From Anthracocystis setariae (lineage: Eukaryota; Basidiomycota; Ustilaginomycetes; Ustilaginales; Ustilaginaceae), in NCBI GenBank assembly GCA_928724745.1, contig CAKMXJ010000025.1:1-64000 (forward strand): a stretch of DNA of 64,000 nucleotides. The letters run 5' to 3'. The notes below the pieces were generated by a model. That model was not told the DNA's origin. It did no database searches and saw nothing but the letters and a program-made list of their open reading frames with translations. Made by a program: the position numbers and the translations under genes. Of the stretch, positions 34,804-45,545 are shown piece by piece. How positions within the stretch are numbered: position 1 is the stretch's first letter; every line of letters begins with the position of its first letter.

Positions 34804-35211
34804 AATTTTAGTGGTATAAATTAGGCCAGCTTTGCAGAAATAGTATAACTAATGTAATAATAGACAAGGTCTCCTTGTTACTTTTTTCTGCCTTATAAAT
34901 TAGCGCTGTTTCACAGGCCTGCTTAATAAAATTTAGCGCGGAGCAATAAAATTAGGCCAGCTAATTTATTTGGCCTTCGGCCCACAGAGCGATTTATTTG
35001 GCCTAATAAAATAAAGGCCCAGCAAAAGTTACAGTTACGTAATTCTTCATCCTTTCTGGTTATTGTACTCTTTATTTATTAGATATAAAAATATAATAGA
35101 TAAATGTAGGCTTGTAAAGTGGTAATATTCAAAAAATAGAATTTGAATAGAATCATTTTATATATTGGGAATCTTTACGGGCGTCACCGGCGCATTATTT
35201 TATAAAAAAAA
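34804..35211. other. Intergenic region trnN-rps3
   Basis: Dispersed GC-rich repeats: CTTATAAATTAGCGCTG, ATTTGGCCTTCGGCCCACAG (34970-34990) and a GGGCGTCACCGGCGC stretch near 35178. No gene. Confidence 0.55.
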
Positions 35212-36156
35212 GTGAATATTATTATACCAACAGTTACTAAGGATTTTGTAGTAAATACAGAACGTGTAGAACAAGAAGAAATGTCAAAATTTTGTAATAG
35301 TAATAGTTATAGTGTTGGAGGAGCTTTTTTTAATAATAAATCCTCATCACTAAATTCAACTCTATCTGCTGGGCGAAGCCCCGATACATCACTAAATAAT
35401 AGTGCTATTTCTATTATTAATGCTTATTTTGCAACACTAAATAAAAAAACAACAATGAACAATTGGCCTTCGGCTGGGCCTTCGGCTGGGCCTTCGGCCC
35501 ACAATAATGGAGTAAATGTTTCACTTTCTGTGCTGTCGAAAGTTAAGACTATTTTTACTTCTTTTTTTATTAGTAAGCCTACTTTTTCTCATACAAATAG
35601 TAAAGTAACTATTCAAATTTTTTATTATACTTCTTCTAATATTAATATTAATACTAATAATAATATTTCTACTAATAATCATGATATTGGTTCATTCAAT
35701 AAAAATCTTTCATATCTTAGTATTACACTCTCTCAACTATTTCAAAAAGAAGTTGATCTTATTGTAACTCGACTATATTATCCATATCTTAATAGTTATA
35801 TTTTTAGTCAATACCTAGCTTATAATGCTCCTAGTAATACTTTCATGAATTTCCAAGAAGCTATTCTAACTAGTGTTAGTCTTTATAAAACGAAACTACC
35901 TGCACATATTTGTGGTATTAAAGTTCAAATTTCTGGACGTCTTGTTACTGAAACTGTTATTCCACGAATTACTGTTAAATCTTGTGTAATTGGTTCTTTC
36001 CAAACTCAACGTGCTAATTATAATAGTACACTATCACAAGCATCTATTGATTTTAGTAAATTTACAACTAAAAATGAACTAGGTGCTTTTACAGTAAAAG
36101 TTTGGATTTGTCAACGATTGATAAAAATAAAAAATCTCTTTCTGCACTTATTTTAA
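35212..36156 (+). CDS. rps3: Ribosomal protein S3
   Basis: Mitochondrial small-subunit protein uS3, 314 residues if GTG at 35212 is used, 291 if ATG at 35281. GTG is bounded upstream by an in-frame TAA at 35203. The C-terminal KH-like region is recognisable: ICGIKVQISGRLVTETVIPRITVKS and TKNELGAFTVKVWICQRL. The middle is low complexity, rich in Asn, Ser and Thr. Two GC-rich palindromic pieces lie in the coding frame: 35464-35501 (read as WPSAGPSAGPSAH) and 35368-35382 (read around AGRSP); the same sequences occur in noncoding DNA at 16186 and, reversed, at 19670. A TTA codon appears only in the last residues. Confidence 0.88.
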   Translation: MNIIIPTVTKDFVVNTERVEQEEMSKFCNSNSYSVGGAFFNNKSSSLNSTLSAGRSPDTSLNNSAISIINAYFATLNKKTTMNNWPSAGPSAGPSAHNNGVNVSLSVLSKVKTIFTSFFISKPTFSHTNSKVTIQIFYYTSSNININTNNNISTNNHDIGSFNKNLSYLSITLSQLFQKEVDLIVTRLYYPYLNSYIFSQYLAYNAPSNTFMNFQEAILTSVSLYKTKLPAHICGIKVQISGRLVTETVIPRITVKSCVIGSFQTQRANYNSTLSQASIDFSKFTTKNELGAFTVKVWICQRLIKIKNLFLHLF

Positions 36157-36810
36157 GAAACCCTCACGGAGGCTAAATAAAAATTATTTTTGATTCTTTC
36201 TTGGCTGCTAATTTATAAAGATTTTTTTATTAAGCGCCCTGTAATTAATTTAATTAACATATTTACTTTTATATTGTCTTAGATCTTTAAAAATAAAATA
36301 AAAATAAAATCTTTTTATAAAGTAACCTTAGATTTTTTTCTTGATATTTTTCCCCTAACAGAAACAGAAACAGAAACAGAAACAGAAAGTAATTCTGCTA
36401 GGAAATTAAAATTAGAATTTAAATTAGAATTATTTTGCTGCGAGGACAATGACAATCTGGCTAATAAAAAATTTTTGCCTGCTAATTAAATTAAGTTAAG
36501 TTTAGTTTATTTTATAGTGTCCGCAGTCCGCAGGAGTGTCTAAAAAAAGTTCAATTTTTTTAATAATAGGATTGATTATATAATTGATATACTATAAAAA
36601 GTACTACTATGAATTTAAATGTTAAATGTTGGCCTCACGGCCGGTCTGTGAATGCTGGCTGTGCTGTGCTATGCTGTGCTGTGCTGTGCTGTAAAATGGC
36701 AGTCTATAAAGAAAATAATTCACTAATAATCAGTATTATTTTATATAGGTAAACTAATTATATTATAGTAAACAATTGAGATGTAATATTAGATAGTAAA
36801 AAATAATAGG
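36157..36810. other. Intergenic region rps3-trnG
   Basis: A run of CAGAAA units (36357-36388) and of GTGCT units (36656-36692); the rest AT-rich. No gene. Confidence 0.55.
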
Positions 36811-36879
36811 CTAGTGTAGTTTAATGGTAAAACTTGAGACTTCCACTCCCACATTTTCGGTTCGATTCCGAATACTAGT
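36811..36879 (+). tRNA. trnG: tRNA-Gly(TCC)
   Basis: Acceptor CTAGTGT/ATACTAG, loop CTTCCAC with U33 and anticodon TCC, T stem TTCGG/CCGAA. The anticodon stem TGAGA/TCCCA has one A-C mismatch. The last part of the gene plus its downstream flank is tandemly duplicated. Confidence 0.88.
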
Positions 36880-36925
36880 ATAAGCAATATTATATACCGA
36901 ATACTAGTATAAGCAATATTATATA
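36868..36925. repeat. 29-bp tandem duplication of the trnG 3' end
   Basis: CCGAATACTAGTATAAGCAA plus ATTATATA is present twice in a row (period 29). The second copy leaves a spare tRNA acceptor/T-stem fragment beyond the gene. Confidence 0.9.
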
Positions 36926-37091
36926 TTAATAAAGGTATATCTCCTACAGTGTTGTAAGAATTTTTATTGTCACAACACATTCTAAACTAAAAAAGTAATA
37001 GGAAATTAGTTGAATTTCATAAAAAATATTGTAAAATTTGTAAAATACATACAATATATAGCGGAGCAAGAAAAATTTTTGTAAAATTGTA

Positions 37092-38615
37092 ATGCTTTCA
37101 ATTGGTATCATTTCACTACTAGTAGCCATTTCTGTTTTCTCCTACCGAATTACCCCAAGTCTATTTAATCGAAGTACTAACCCACAAGTAGTTTCTATCT
37201 ATTCTGCTCTACTGGCTTTTAATGGTCTACATATTGAGTCACTAGCTTCCAGAATCGGTATCTACTGTGTAGTATTTCATATAACAATCGTAGAGTATTG
37301 TAAAATTTATCAACAGCTTATTGAACTAAATATAGCTAAATGTAAATCACTTATTCAACTTGTTATTATTCGATTTTGAACATATAGTTTTTCTCTTATT
37401 ATTACAATAGCAATATCACGTTATACAGTATTTTTTATCGTAATTGTATTCACATTTCTAATAAGTATTTATACTGGTTCACCAGTGTATTGTGAAGAAG
37501 CACCAGCACAAACTATTGCAGATAATAATGATAATACAGTATCTGTTTTTAAACCTGATAGTGGAGTTAATGAATCATATATCTTTCTAATCAGTATAAA
37601 AATTCTTGAAGAGGTAAAAAAAAGTAGTTTTGTACAATTTTTTAATGATTTTATGGTTGGTTGGCTTAAATTTTATTATCCTCATCGAGTACCAGAGAAT
37701 CTAGCTGGTAATCTACTTAATTATTTTACTTTTGATTTTTCTTTTACTAGTCTTAACCTATGTATTATTTTTATGCATAATCTCGTATACTGGTTTCTAT
37801 TTTTCATTTTTACGCTACTGTCACTGAAGTATTTCAGTAGTAAGCTAACTTCGTGGCTAAACAAAGCAAAAATTTATCCTGTTGAGGTATTTATTAAAAT
37901 TAATATGCTAGTAGTTATTTCTCTATTTCTTGTAATTCTAATTTTTAGTTTCTATATCAATTTTTATTGTTATATTCCCCAGAATATTGCTAATTATGTT
38001 AATAATACTATAAAGATCCTACTAGACAAGAATACTGATATTACAATTGGGCATTCCTTTCTAGGTGCTGATAGTCGTCATTTTATGAAACTATCTGAAT
38101 CACTTGCTTTCTGTATTCTAGGTATTTATCGAACTTATGTTGTAATTCGTCCTCTCAATCTTAGTACAACAATGATGAATTCTTTCGTTCTATTTGTGGT
38201 TAATACTCTTCTAGGAATTTATACTTTTATAACTAAAATCACAACAATCAGTAATAATTCGGAACCTTATACTCTTCTTGAAGTGTTTGCTCGATATAAC
38301 TACTGTAATCACATCCTATTCATTTCAATGATAATTATTATTATATCAGTTTCTATTACAGCTATTTTTCCTGGACCGCAGGCCAATAATAAAAAAATTA
38401 TCTCTACCTGCAAAGCCGGCCAAGTTACAGAGAATCACGAATGTAATGCTCTTAATAATAAGATCGGTAATAGTAATAAAAACCTTTTTTCTGTTCTTCT
38501 AGTTGCATATAATAAGATTATTACATCTATAGCACTCTATTGTGCCTTTCAGTGTATTGTATTTCTTAACGTATACGGTCTTCCCGGAAATATAGACGAT
38601 TATCTGACTCTTTAA
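37092..38615 (+). CDS. Duplicated nad2 N-terminus fused to an unknown membrane protein
   Basis: With TGA at 37377-37379 read as Trp this is one frame of 507 residues. Residues 1 to about 60 copy the start of nad2 ([35 protein letters not shown]) at about 85-90% DNA identity to 39461 onward; identity begins about seven bases before the ATG. After about residue 65 the sequence is unrelated to nad2: [20 protein letters not shown], hydrophobic segments near residues 98-125, 220-250, 268-296, 360-380, 410-430 and 470-500, and a soluble loop [18 protein letters not shown] do not recognise a family. Leucine codons are CTN with no TTA noticed, as in host genes, which supports a maintained gene. The complete nad2 lies 850 bp downstream, so this is an extra gene using nad2 start signals. 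Confidence 0.75.
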
Positions 38616-38774
38616 TAATTAATTTATTGTAATATATTTTATTAATTCTTAATATTTATTTCCCCCTTTTTTTCTTACTTTTTCTAGCGGAGCAAGCAGC
38701 AATCAGTCTGCCATCTATTGTATTATATTCTATTATACATTATAAGATTATAGAGTAAAATATTTTAACTTAAT

Positions 38775-38872
38775 ACCTTAAATAGGGTTTACCTTAAATA
38801 GGGTTTACCTTAAATAGGGTTTACCTTAAATAGGGTTTACCTTAAATAGGGTTTACCTTAAATAGGGTTATA
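38775..38872. repeat. 16-bp tandem repeat, six copies
   Basis: TACCTTAAATAGGGTT repeated six times with almost no variation, in the gap between the fusion ORF and nad2. Confidence 0.9.
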
Positions 38873-39285
38873 GAGTCAAAATAGGTAAGAAAAATTTTTG
38901 GGTTTGGGGAGCGTTTATGTTTATTGTCAACAATATCTTTACTACTTATGATAGCGATAATAGGTAGAAATTAGTTGTCCTGATTTTATTAGGGTAAAAA
39001 GTTACTATACTTATTCTTTTTTTATTTCTATACTTTTTTTCCAATATAATAGAAATATTCAATTCGGTTCGGTTAATTTAATATAAAGATTGACTTGTGG
39101 TGTAGCTACTTTTATAATTAAAAGCCTTTAGATTCTATAGGAATACTTACTGCAGTATATAATAATTTTTAAATTTCTATATACATACAACTTCTAAAAA
39201 TTGCTCTGCTCCGCACTCTCAAAGAGTATTTTTATTTTTTGTAATAAGTATAAGCTTATTTTTAAGCAAAAATTTTAATCAAAAA

Positions 39286-39408
39286 ATAACATTTAATATA
39301 TTAATTAATAACAATATATAAGTAGAAATATTTAATATATTAATTAATAACTATATATAAGCAGAAACATTTAATATATTAATTAATAGCTATATATTAG
39401 TAGATTAT
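39286..39408. repeat. Tandem repeat of about 40 bp, three copies
   Basis: Each unit holds ATTTAATATATTAATTAATA followed by ACTATATATAAG(T/C)AGAAA. It ends about 50 bases before the nad2 start. Confidence 0.85.
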
Positions 39409-39460
39409 AGTTAGAAATATAGACAAATAAGGAACTTTTTTTTTTCTAGAAATAATTGTA

Positions 39461-41131
39461 ATGCTTTCAATTGGTATTATTTCACTACTAGTAGCCATTT
39501 CTGTTTTCTCCTACCGAATTACCTCAAATCTCTTTAATCGAATTACATCTGTAGTTCTAATCTACTCTGCTCTACTGGCTTATAATGGTCTACATATTGA
39601 GTCACTAGCTTCCGGAGTAGGTATCTACAGTGGACTTTTTCAAGTTACAACAGTTTCACTTGCAATTGAAGGATTTCTACTTTTCACAGGTGCTCTAATT
39701 CTTACAGGTTGAGCATCGCAAATTTCTATTGGGGGGTGTCAGAGCGGAAACCCAAACCGAAATAATATTGTAGAATCAGGTACAACAATAGTACCAACAA
39801 TTAGTGAATATTCCCTTATGATTCTGTTTACGTCAATAGGAGCAACACTACTAGTAAGTAGTAGTGATCTGGTAAGTATGTATCTAAGTATTGAACTACA
39901 AAGTTTTGGAGTATATATTCTAGCAACACTTTATCGTGATTCAGAATCAGCTACGAGTGCGGGTCTTAAGTACTTTCTCCTAGGAGGGCTATCATCAGCA
40001 CTAATTCTACTAGGTACAGCACTAATTTATAGTAATACAGGTCTAACACAATTTGAAAGTATTTATACACTAGTACAAGTTACAGGAACAGATTGTATTA
40101 TAACAAATGGAAGTTATAGTGTAGTAACAGTAGTTAGTGGGCTACTTCTAATTGGAATTGGTTTTCTATTTAAAGTAGCATCAGCACCACTACATAATTG
40201 AGCACCAGATGTTTATGATGGAGTACCAACAATTGTAACATCTTGGCTAACAACAATGCCAAAAATTTCAATTTTTGTATTTCTACTAGAACTACAATCA
40301 GGACTAGAAGGAAGTTTTGAATCTCTAAGTCTAGTAGTAAATGAAGATACTTCTATTAATATTTGGAAAAATCTACTACTTATTGCAAGTATTCTAAGTC
40401 TAATTATTGGTACAGTTGTAGGACTAAGTCAATCTCGTATTAAACGACTACTAGCATATAGTACTATTAGTCATGTAGGATTCCTACTACTAGCTCTAGC
40501 TATTAATACAGAAGAATCAATTGAATCATTTCTATTCTATCTAGTACAATACTCAGTAACAAATGTTAATACATTCCTAATTCTACTAGGATTTGGTTAT
40601 ATTATAAATAAAAAATCAGAAGAACTTTCTTCGTCTAATCCATCAAAAAATAAAAAAACAATAAAAAGTACTGATATTGTATTTATTGATCAACTAAAAG
40701 GTCAATTTAAAAAAAATCCACTAATAGCATTTAGTCTAGCTATTTGTCTATTCTCTATAGCTGGTATCCCACCACTAATTGGATTCTTTGCAAAACAAAT
40801 GGTACTATATTCTTCTGTTCATAACGGATACTACTTCCTATCTATTATTGCAATTCTAGTAAGTGTTATTAGTGCATCTTACTATCTAAAAATTATTCGA
40901 GTTATTTACTTTGAGACTCCAGATATAAATATTATTAATAAAACTATAACTATAACACTATATAGTAAATATATTAATAAAAAAACAGAAATTTCTACAC
41001 CTATTATAATAACAAATCTACATAGTCTAGTTATTGCAAGTCTAACTATGATAATTATACTATTTGTACTACAACCTTCAATCCTACTAAATAGCTGTAA
41101 TATTCTAGCACTATCAGAATTCTATTATTAA
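39461..41131 (+). CDS. nad2: NADH dehydrogenase subunit 2
   Basis: Complex I antiporter-like membrane subunit, 556 residues with two TGA codons as Trp: 39710-39712 and 40199-40201. The second falls in [20 protein letters not shown], where Trp is conserved across nad2/NuoN proteins, so TGA=Trp is well supported. Other landmarks: [70 protein letters not shown] and [12 protein letters not shown]. The TAA overlaps the nad3 ATG by one base. Its 5' end is duplicated at 37092. Confidence 0.95.
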
Positions 41132-41568
41132 TGAATACAATTACACTATTTTTTATTTTTATTCCAATTCTAGCTGTTATTCTACTATTTACAAATCTAC
41201 TACTAGCTGTACACCGACCAGATTCTGAAAAAGTAACACTTTATGAATGCGGTTTTGTACCTGTATACGGTCAAACACGTAATCCTTTTTCAATTGAGTT
41301 TTACCTAGTGGGTATCCTGTTTCTAGTATTTGATATTGAACTGCTACTAACTTATCCTTTTTCAGTAAGTCTATACGAGACTAGTACTTACGGATTCTGG
41401 GTATTTATTATTTTCTTTCTAGTACTAACTATCGGATTCGTTTATGAGTTTGGAACTGGAGCTCTATACTTCACAGATAAACGATCATCAATTCAAAAAA
41501 CAAATATTACAAATTTATTTTCCCCGAAATTAACAAATACAAATGCAATAAGAACAAAAAAAAAATAA
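41131..41568 (+). CDS. nad3: NADH dehydrogenase subunit 3
   Basis: Complex I subunit of 145 residues, longer than the usual 115-135. Conserved core: [20 protein letters not shown] with the loop cysteine, [29 protein letters not shown] and [11 protein letters not shown]. After about residue 117 a polar tail rich in Asn, Thr and Lys contains two TTA and rare ATA and AGA codons not used upstream, so the tail probably arose from noncoding DNA. Start overlaps nad2; co-transcription is likely. Confidence 0.94.
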   Translation: MNTITLFFIFIPILAVILLFTNLLLAVHRPDSEKVTLYECGFVPVYGQTRNPFSIEFYLVGILFLVFDIELLLTYPFSVSLYETSTYGFWVFIIFFLVLTIGFVYEFGTGALYFTDKRSSIQKTNITNLFSPKLTNTNAIRTKKK

Positions 41569-42871
41569 AAAGAATTCCTCCCTTCCGGGAACAGGTAATA
41601 TTAATGTATTGTAACTACTAACCTAGTACTAAGTGATATCTTGTAAGTGTTAGTAATTGTTAACAATTCTATTAGTCGTTGTTACTTGGCTAACTTAAAT
41701 AGATAGTTAATTATTCTTATAGTTATACTATAAAAGATTCAAATACGACTAATCCTATATAATAATCAAATAAAAAGATAAAAAGTACGTCTAATCCTAT
41801 ATAATAATCAAATAAAAAGGATAAAAAAGTACGACTAAGCCTATATAATAATCAAATTTAATATATTAAATTTTATACTAAAAAATCTAATACTATACAA
41901 TACTATACAATATAATATAATACAATACAATACAATATAATACAATACAATTGAATACAATACAATAGAATATAATAAAATACAATAGAATACAATTGAA
42001 TACAATAGAATAATTTTAGTATTCTAGCGGAGCAAATACTATTTTTGTTTCTTCTATTATTAGCTTGCTCCGATTGGGATCCTTTTAGCATCAGCAGCAG
42101 AGCTTATAAATAAAAATTAACCAAATTTATTTAAGTCATTTATTGGTTTTATATTACTAGGCTGCTAATATATTTTATAGGTAAGCTTATACTTTTATTG
42201 TGTATATATTTTTATTTTTAATTCTAATTCTATTTATTATAGAAGCTGTCACTGTCACAGTCAGTATCATTCTCACTGTTACTATCATTGTGACTGGTGA
42301 CTTTCTGGGCTTTAGAAATTAGTGCCGCGTAGCGGCCCAACATAAAATTATTGTAAAATTCACAAACCGGCTGCTTTGCGCTAATTTAAAAAGCCTGGCC
42401 TGCTTCCGCGAAGCTGGCCAATAAAAAAAAGGTTATATTATTTAAGTATTTTTTATAATTTTATTATTTAAGTATTTATCCTGGCTTTATATTTATATAT
42501 TAGCCAAGTAGCGCTAATTTTATTTTGCCTAGGTTTAATAAAATATAGGCCTGCAGACCAGCCAATTTTTTGGCCCCGGCAATTTTATTTGTCCAGCTAA
42601 TTTATGCTTCGCAGGCCTAATAAAATAAGGCCTAGCTGGACTACCCTAATAAATTCTTTATTAATTATTATTAATTAGGGCTAATTTATCCTTCGCGGAC
42701 CTAATAAATAGCAGGTAAGAATGTTGAATGTATAATATAAATATAGTATGTATTTGATTTGATTTTTTGAATGCAACGGCAGAAAATAATAAAAGAAATA
42801 AGTTAATTTTATTTAATTAAATGTAAAGAAGGATTTTGCGCAAGCGTAAAAGAAACGAGATTTTATTAAAA
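41569..42871. other. Intergenic region nad3-nad4
   Basis: Contains three CCTATATAAT boxes (41748-41845), an AATACAATAC microsatellite (41888-42010), a GC element near 42023, and many dispersed AATTTATGCTTCGCAGGCCT-type repeats (42300-42720). A minus-strand open frame in the microsatellite is not a gene. Confidence 0.65.
41740..41850 (+). promoter_or_regulatory. Three CTAATCCTATATAATAATCAA boxes
   Basis: Direct copies near 41748, 41786 and 41828 (the last CTAAGCC), each preceded by a TACG-like tetramer and followed by AATAAAAAG. They lie about 1 kb upstream of nad4, in the same orientation. Function is inferred only from conservation. Confidence 0.35.
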
Positions 42872-44326
42872 ATGCTAACACTACTACTAATTATTCCAAT
42901 TGTTGGTGCTCTAATGCTGGCACCAATGAAAGGAAATACTGTAGAATCAGAATCACAAATGAAACGAGTAGCACTAGGTACATCTCTTATTAATTTTTTT
43001 GTAAGTATTGTAATATGGGGTCAATTTGATTCAAGTACTAATGAGTATCAATTTACACAAGAATTTAATGAAGTAAATTTTTGTCACCTACATATTGGTG
43101 TTGATGGTATTTCACTGTATTTTGTACTACTAACAACATTTATTACACCTATTTGTATTCTAAGTAATTGGGATAATATTAAACAACAACTTAAATACTT
43201 TCTAATGTGTTTTCTAGTACTAGAAACACTACTAATTAGTGTATTTATTGTACTAGATATTCTACTATTTTATGTATTTTTTGAAAGTGTACTAATTCCA
43301 CTATTCCTAATTGTAGGTATTTGGGGAGGTAGTTCTACTCGAGTACGAGCAGCTTTTCTACTATTTCTTTATACCCTATTTGGATCTCTATTTATGCTAC
43401 TAGCATTTCTAGTAATTTATTATAATGTAGGTTCAACAGATTTTCAAGTAGTTTCACTATCTGAAATTAATCTAGAAGCACAAAAACTACTATGGCTAGC
43501 AGTATTTATTAGTATAGCAATTAAAACACCACTACTACCATTTCATATTTGGCTACCACGAGCTCATGCTGAAGCGCCTCTTGCTGGTAGTGTAATTCTT
43601 GCAGGTCTAATTCTAAAACTAGCAACATACGGATATATGCGAATTCTTATTCAATTTCTACCAGATGCTACATCATACTTTTCACCTCTAGTACAAACTA
43701 TTGCAGTTATTACTCTTATTTATGCATCACTTGCTACACTACGTCAAACAGATTTTAAAGCACTAGTTGCATATTCTTCTATTGGTCATATGGCTGTTGT
43801 CGTACTAGGACTATTTAGTAATACTATTCAAGGTATTGATGGAGCACTACTACTAAGTATTGCACATGGAGTAGTAAGTCCGGCACTATTTATTCTTGTA
43901 GGTGGAGTACTATATGATCGATACCATACACGAACAATTCGATACTATCGAGGAATAACAGCATATATGCCACTATTTTCAATTATGTTTTTTGTATTTA
44001 CAATCTTTAATGCAGCAGTACCTCTAAGTGCTAATTGGACAGGAGAATTCCTATGTCTAGCAGGAGCATTTCAACGAAACCCACTATTTGCAGTACTCGG
44101 AAGTACAGGAATTGTACTAAGTGCAGCATATTCAATTTGGCTATATAATCGAATTGCTTTTGGTTCTTGGAGTAAGTATCTAAACTACACAACAGATCTA
44201 ACACGACGAGAATTTATGCTACTACTACCACTACTATTTGTTGCAGTAGTATTTGGAATTTTCCCAAATATTATTCTAGATTCTGTTCATGCTTCAACAT
44301 CAGGACTACTTTATTCAGTTAATTAG
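42872..44326 (+). CDS. nad4: NADH dehydrogenase subunit 4
   Basis: Complex I antiporter-like subunit, 484 residues from ATG 42872. An upstream in-frame TTG at 42836 would add RKRKRNEILLK, but that stretch uses TTA codons the gene avoids, so ATG is preferred. Landmarks: GVDGISLYFVLLTTFITPICI, ESVLIPLFLIVGIWGG, KTPLLPFHIWLPRAHAEAP, LAGLILKLATYGYMR and AYSSIGHMAVVVLGL. No intron, unlike neighbouring large genes. Confidence 0.95.
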   Translation: MLTLLLIIPIVGALMLAPMKGNTVESESQMKRVALGTSLINFFVSIVIWGQFDSSTNEYQFTQEFNEVNFCHLHIGVDGISLYFVLLTTFITPICILSNWDNIKQQLKYFLMCFLVLETLLISVFIVLDILLFYVFFESVLIPLFLIVGIWGGSSTRVRAAFLLFLYTLFGSLFMLLAFLVIYYNVGSTDFQVVSLSEINLEAQKLLWLAVFISIAIKTPLLPFHIWLPRAHAEAPLAGSVILAGLILKLATYGYMRILIQFLPDATSYFSPLVQTIAVITLIYASLATLRQTDFKALVAYSSIGHMAVVVLGLFSNTIQGIDGALLLSIAHGVVSPALFILVGGVLYDRYHTRTIRYYRGITAYMPLFSIMFFVFTIFNAAVPLSANWTGEFLCLAGAFQRNPLFAVLGSTGIVLSAAYSIWLYNRIAFGSWSKYLNYTTDLTRREFMLLLPLLFVAVVFGIFPNIILDSVHASTSGLLYSVN

Positions 44327-44723
44327 AACAAGTATCCCCGACCAATACTCTATTTTCTATATTCTATATTCAATATTCTATATTTTAAGACTATATTCAA
44401 TATTTTAAGACTATATTCAATATTCAATATTCTATATTTTATAATCAATATTCTATATTCTAATTCTAATTGTATTGATTTCATTAAAAATGACATCAAA
44501 TCGAGACAATCCAATATGATAACCTAGAGAGACAATCCAATATGATAACCTAGAATTCCTTAAAAAGTAACAAAAAGTCGACACAATCCTATACTTAAAA
44601 AATTAGGTCTAGTAATTGAATTTAAATTTTAATAAATTAGGGTGCTCCGCGAAGATGGAAAAATTATAAAAGGAAAGAAAGATGATTAGTATAAGAATAG
44701 TTAAAAAGGTATATTTAATTTTA
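44327..44723. other. Intergenic region nad4-trnM
   Basis: TATTCAATATTCTATAT repeats (44340-44470) and two copies of GACAATCCAATATGATAACC (44500-44550). No gene. Confidence 0.6.
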
Positions 44724-44796
44724 AGTACTTTAGTGTAAAGGTGGCACAGCAGACTCATATCCTGCTAGACCAGAGTTCGAATCCTGGAATGTACTC
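44724..44796 (+). tRNA. trnM: tRNA-Met(CAT), second copy
   Basis: Acceptor AGTACTT/ATGTACT with one mismatch, anticodon stem GCAGA/CCTGC with a terminal A-C, loop CTCATAT giving CAT, T loop TTCGAAT. It could be initiator, elongator or a CAT tRNA modified to read AUA; not decidable here. Confidence 0.85.
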
Positions 44797-45009
44797 AATT
44801 AACAATAAATTAGTAAGCCTAATTTATTCCATAAAAAAGCTGTTTGCTGCTTACTGATTGCTGCGCAGAAAAAATTTGCTCTGCTCAGCCCTAGTTTCTT
44901 CTAAATTATTATAGTCTTAGATTTATAGGCGCTTTTACGTCTATTTAATTTATTAAAGATATAGTATAATTTTAATATACTACAGATCTATATATAGTAT
45001 ATAGGTATA

Positions 45010-45080
45010 GGTCTCTTAGTTTAAAGGTAAAACAGTAGATCTTCATTTTACTAATAGGAGTTCGATTCTCCTAGAGATCA
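45010..45080 (+). tRNA. trnE: tRNA-Glu(TTC), with C at position 33
   Basis: Acceptor GGTCTCT/AGAGATC, D stem GTTT/AAAC, anticodon stem GTAGA/TTTAC, loop TCTTCAT, T stem AGGAG/CTCCT. The loop gives T32 C33 T34 T35 C36, so anticodon TTC with C33 in place of U. A one-base shift that would give U33 and TCA (Trp) destroys the stem and was not accepted. Confidence 0.82.
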
Positions 45081-45474
45081 GGAGATTAAGATCTATTGAC
45101 CTTAAAAAACGATATTGCTTCTATTATTTTTATGCTAATTTATAAAGCAGGCCTAATTTATTTACATTAATGCTCCGCGCTAAATTTTATTAAGCAGGCC
45201 TGTGAAACGTGAAACGTGAAACAGCATTTTTATTTGTTGCAGCAATTTTTTTCTAATTCTAATTAAAAAGGCCTGCTGCTTACTTGCTTGCTTGCTTGCT
45301 AGCTTGCTAGCTTGCTCCGCTACAAAAAGATATATTAATTTAGTATTTATCTGCCCGGCCTTATAAGGCCGGGCCGCAAATAAAAGTAAGGTACTTAAGG
45401 TACCTAAGGTACCTTTTTTTATTGGATTTGAATAAGTAAGGATTTGAATAAGTAAGGATTTGAATAAGTAAGAT
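45081..45474. other. Intergenic region trnE-trnT
   Basis: Dispersed AATTTATAAAGCAGGCCTAA repeats, a CTTGCTTGCTTG run ending in a GC element TTGCTCCGCTAC near 45310, a GC palindrome GCCCGGCCTTATAAGGCCGGGC (45354-45375), and three GGATTTGAATAAGTAA units before trnT. No gene. Confidence 0.65.
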
Positions 45475-45545
45475 GTCGACTTAGTTTAGTGGTAAAATAG
45501 GTAACTTGTAATTACTTGATACTAGTTCGATTCTAGTAGTCGGCA
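45475..45545 (+). tRNA. trnT: tRNA-Thr(TGT)
   Basis: Acceptor GTCGACT/AGTCGGC, loop CTTGTAA with anticodon TGT, T stem ACTAG/CTAGT. Confidence 0.94.

Larger units (their letters stand above)
38616..39460. other. Intergenic region between the fusion ORF and nad2
   Basis: A GC element CTAGCGGAGCAAGCAG near 38686, then two tandem arrays listed separately, and AT-rich leader of nad2. No gene. Confidence 0.6.

Noticed and set aside
42836..42871. Upstream TTG start for nad4
   Set aside because: The extra residues RKRKRNEILLK are basic, use TTA codons and are unlike nad4 N-termini; ATG 42872 fits.
45010..45080. Reading this tRNA as trnW(TCA), which would explain UGA decoding
   Set aside because: Shifting the loop by one base to CTTCATT removes the anticodon stem pairing; the arms fit a Glu tRNA.
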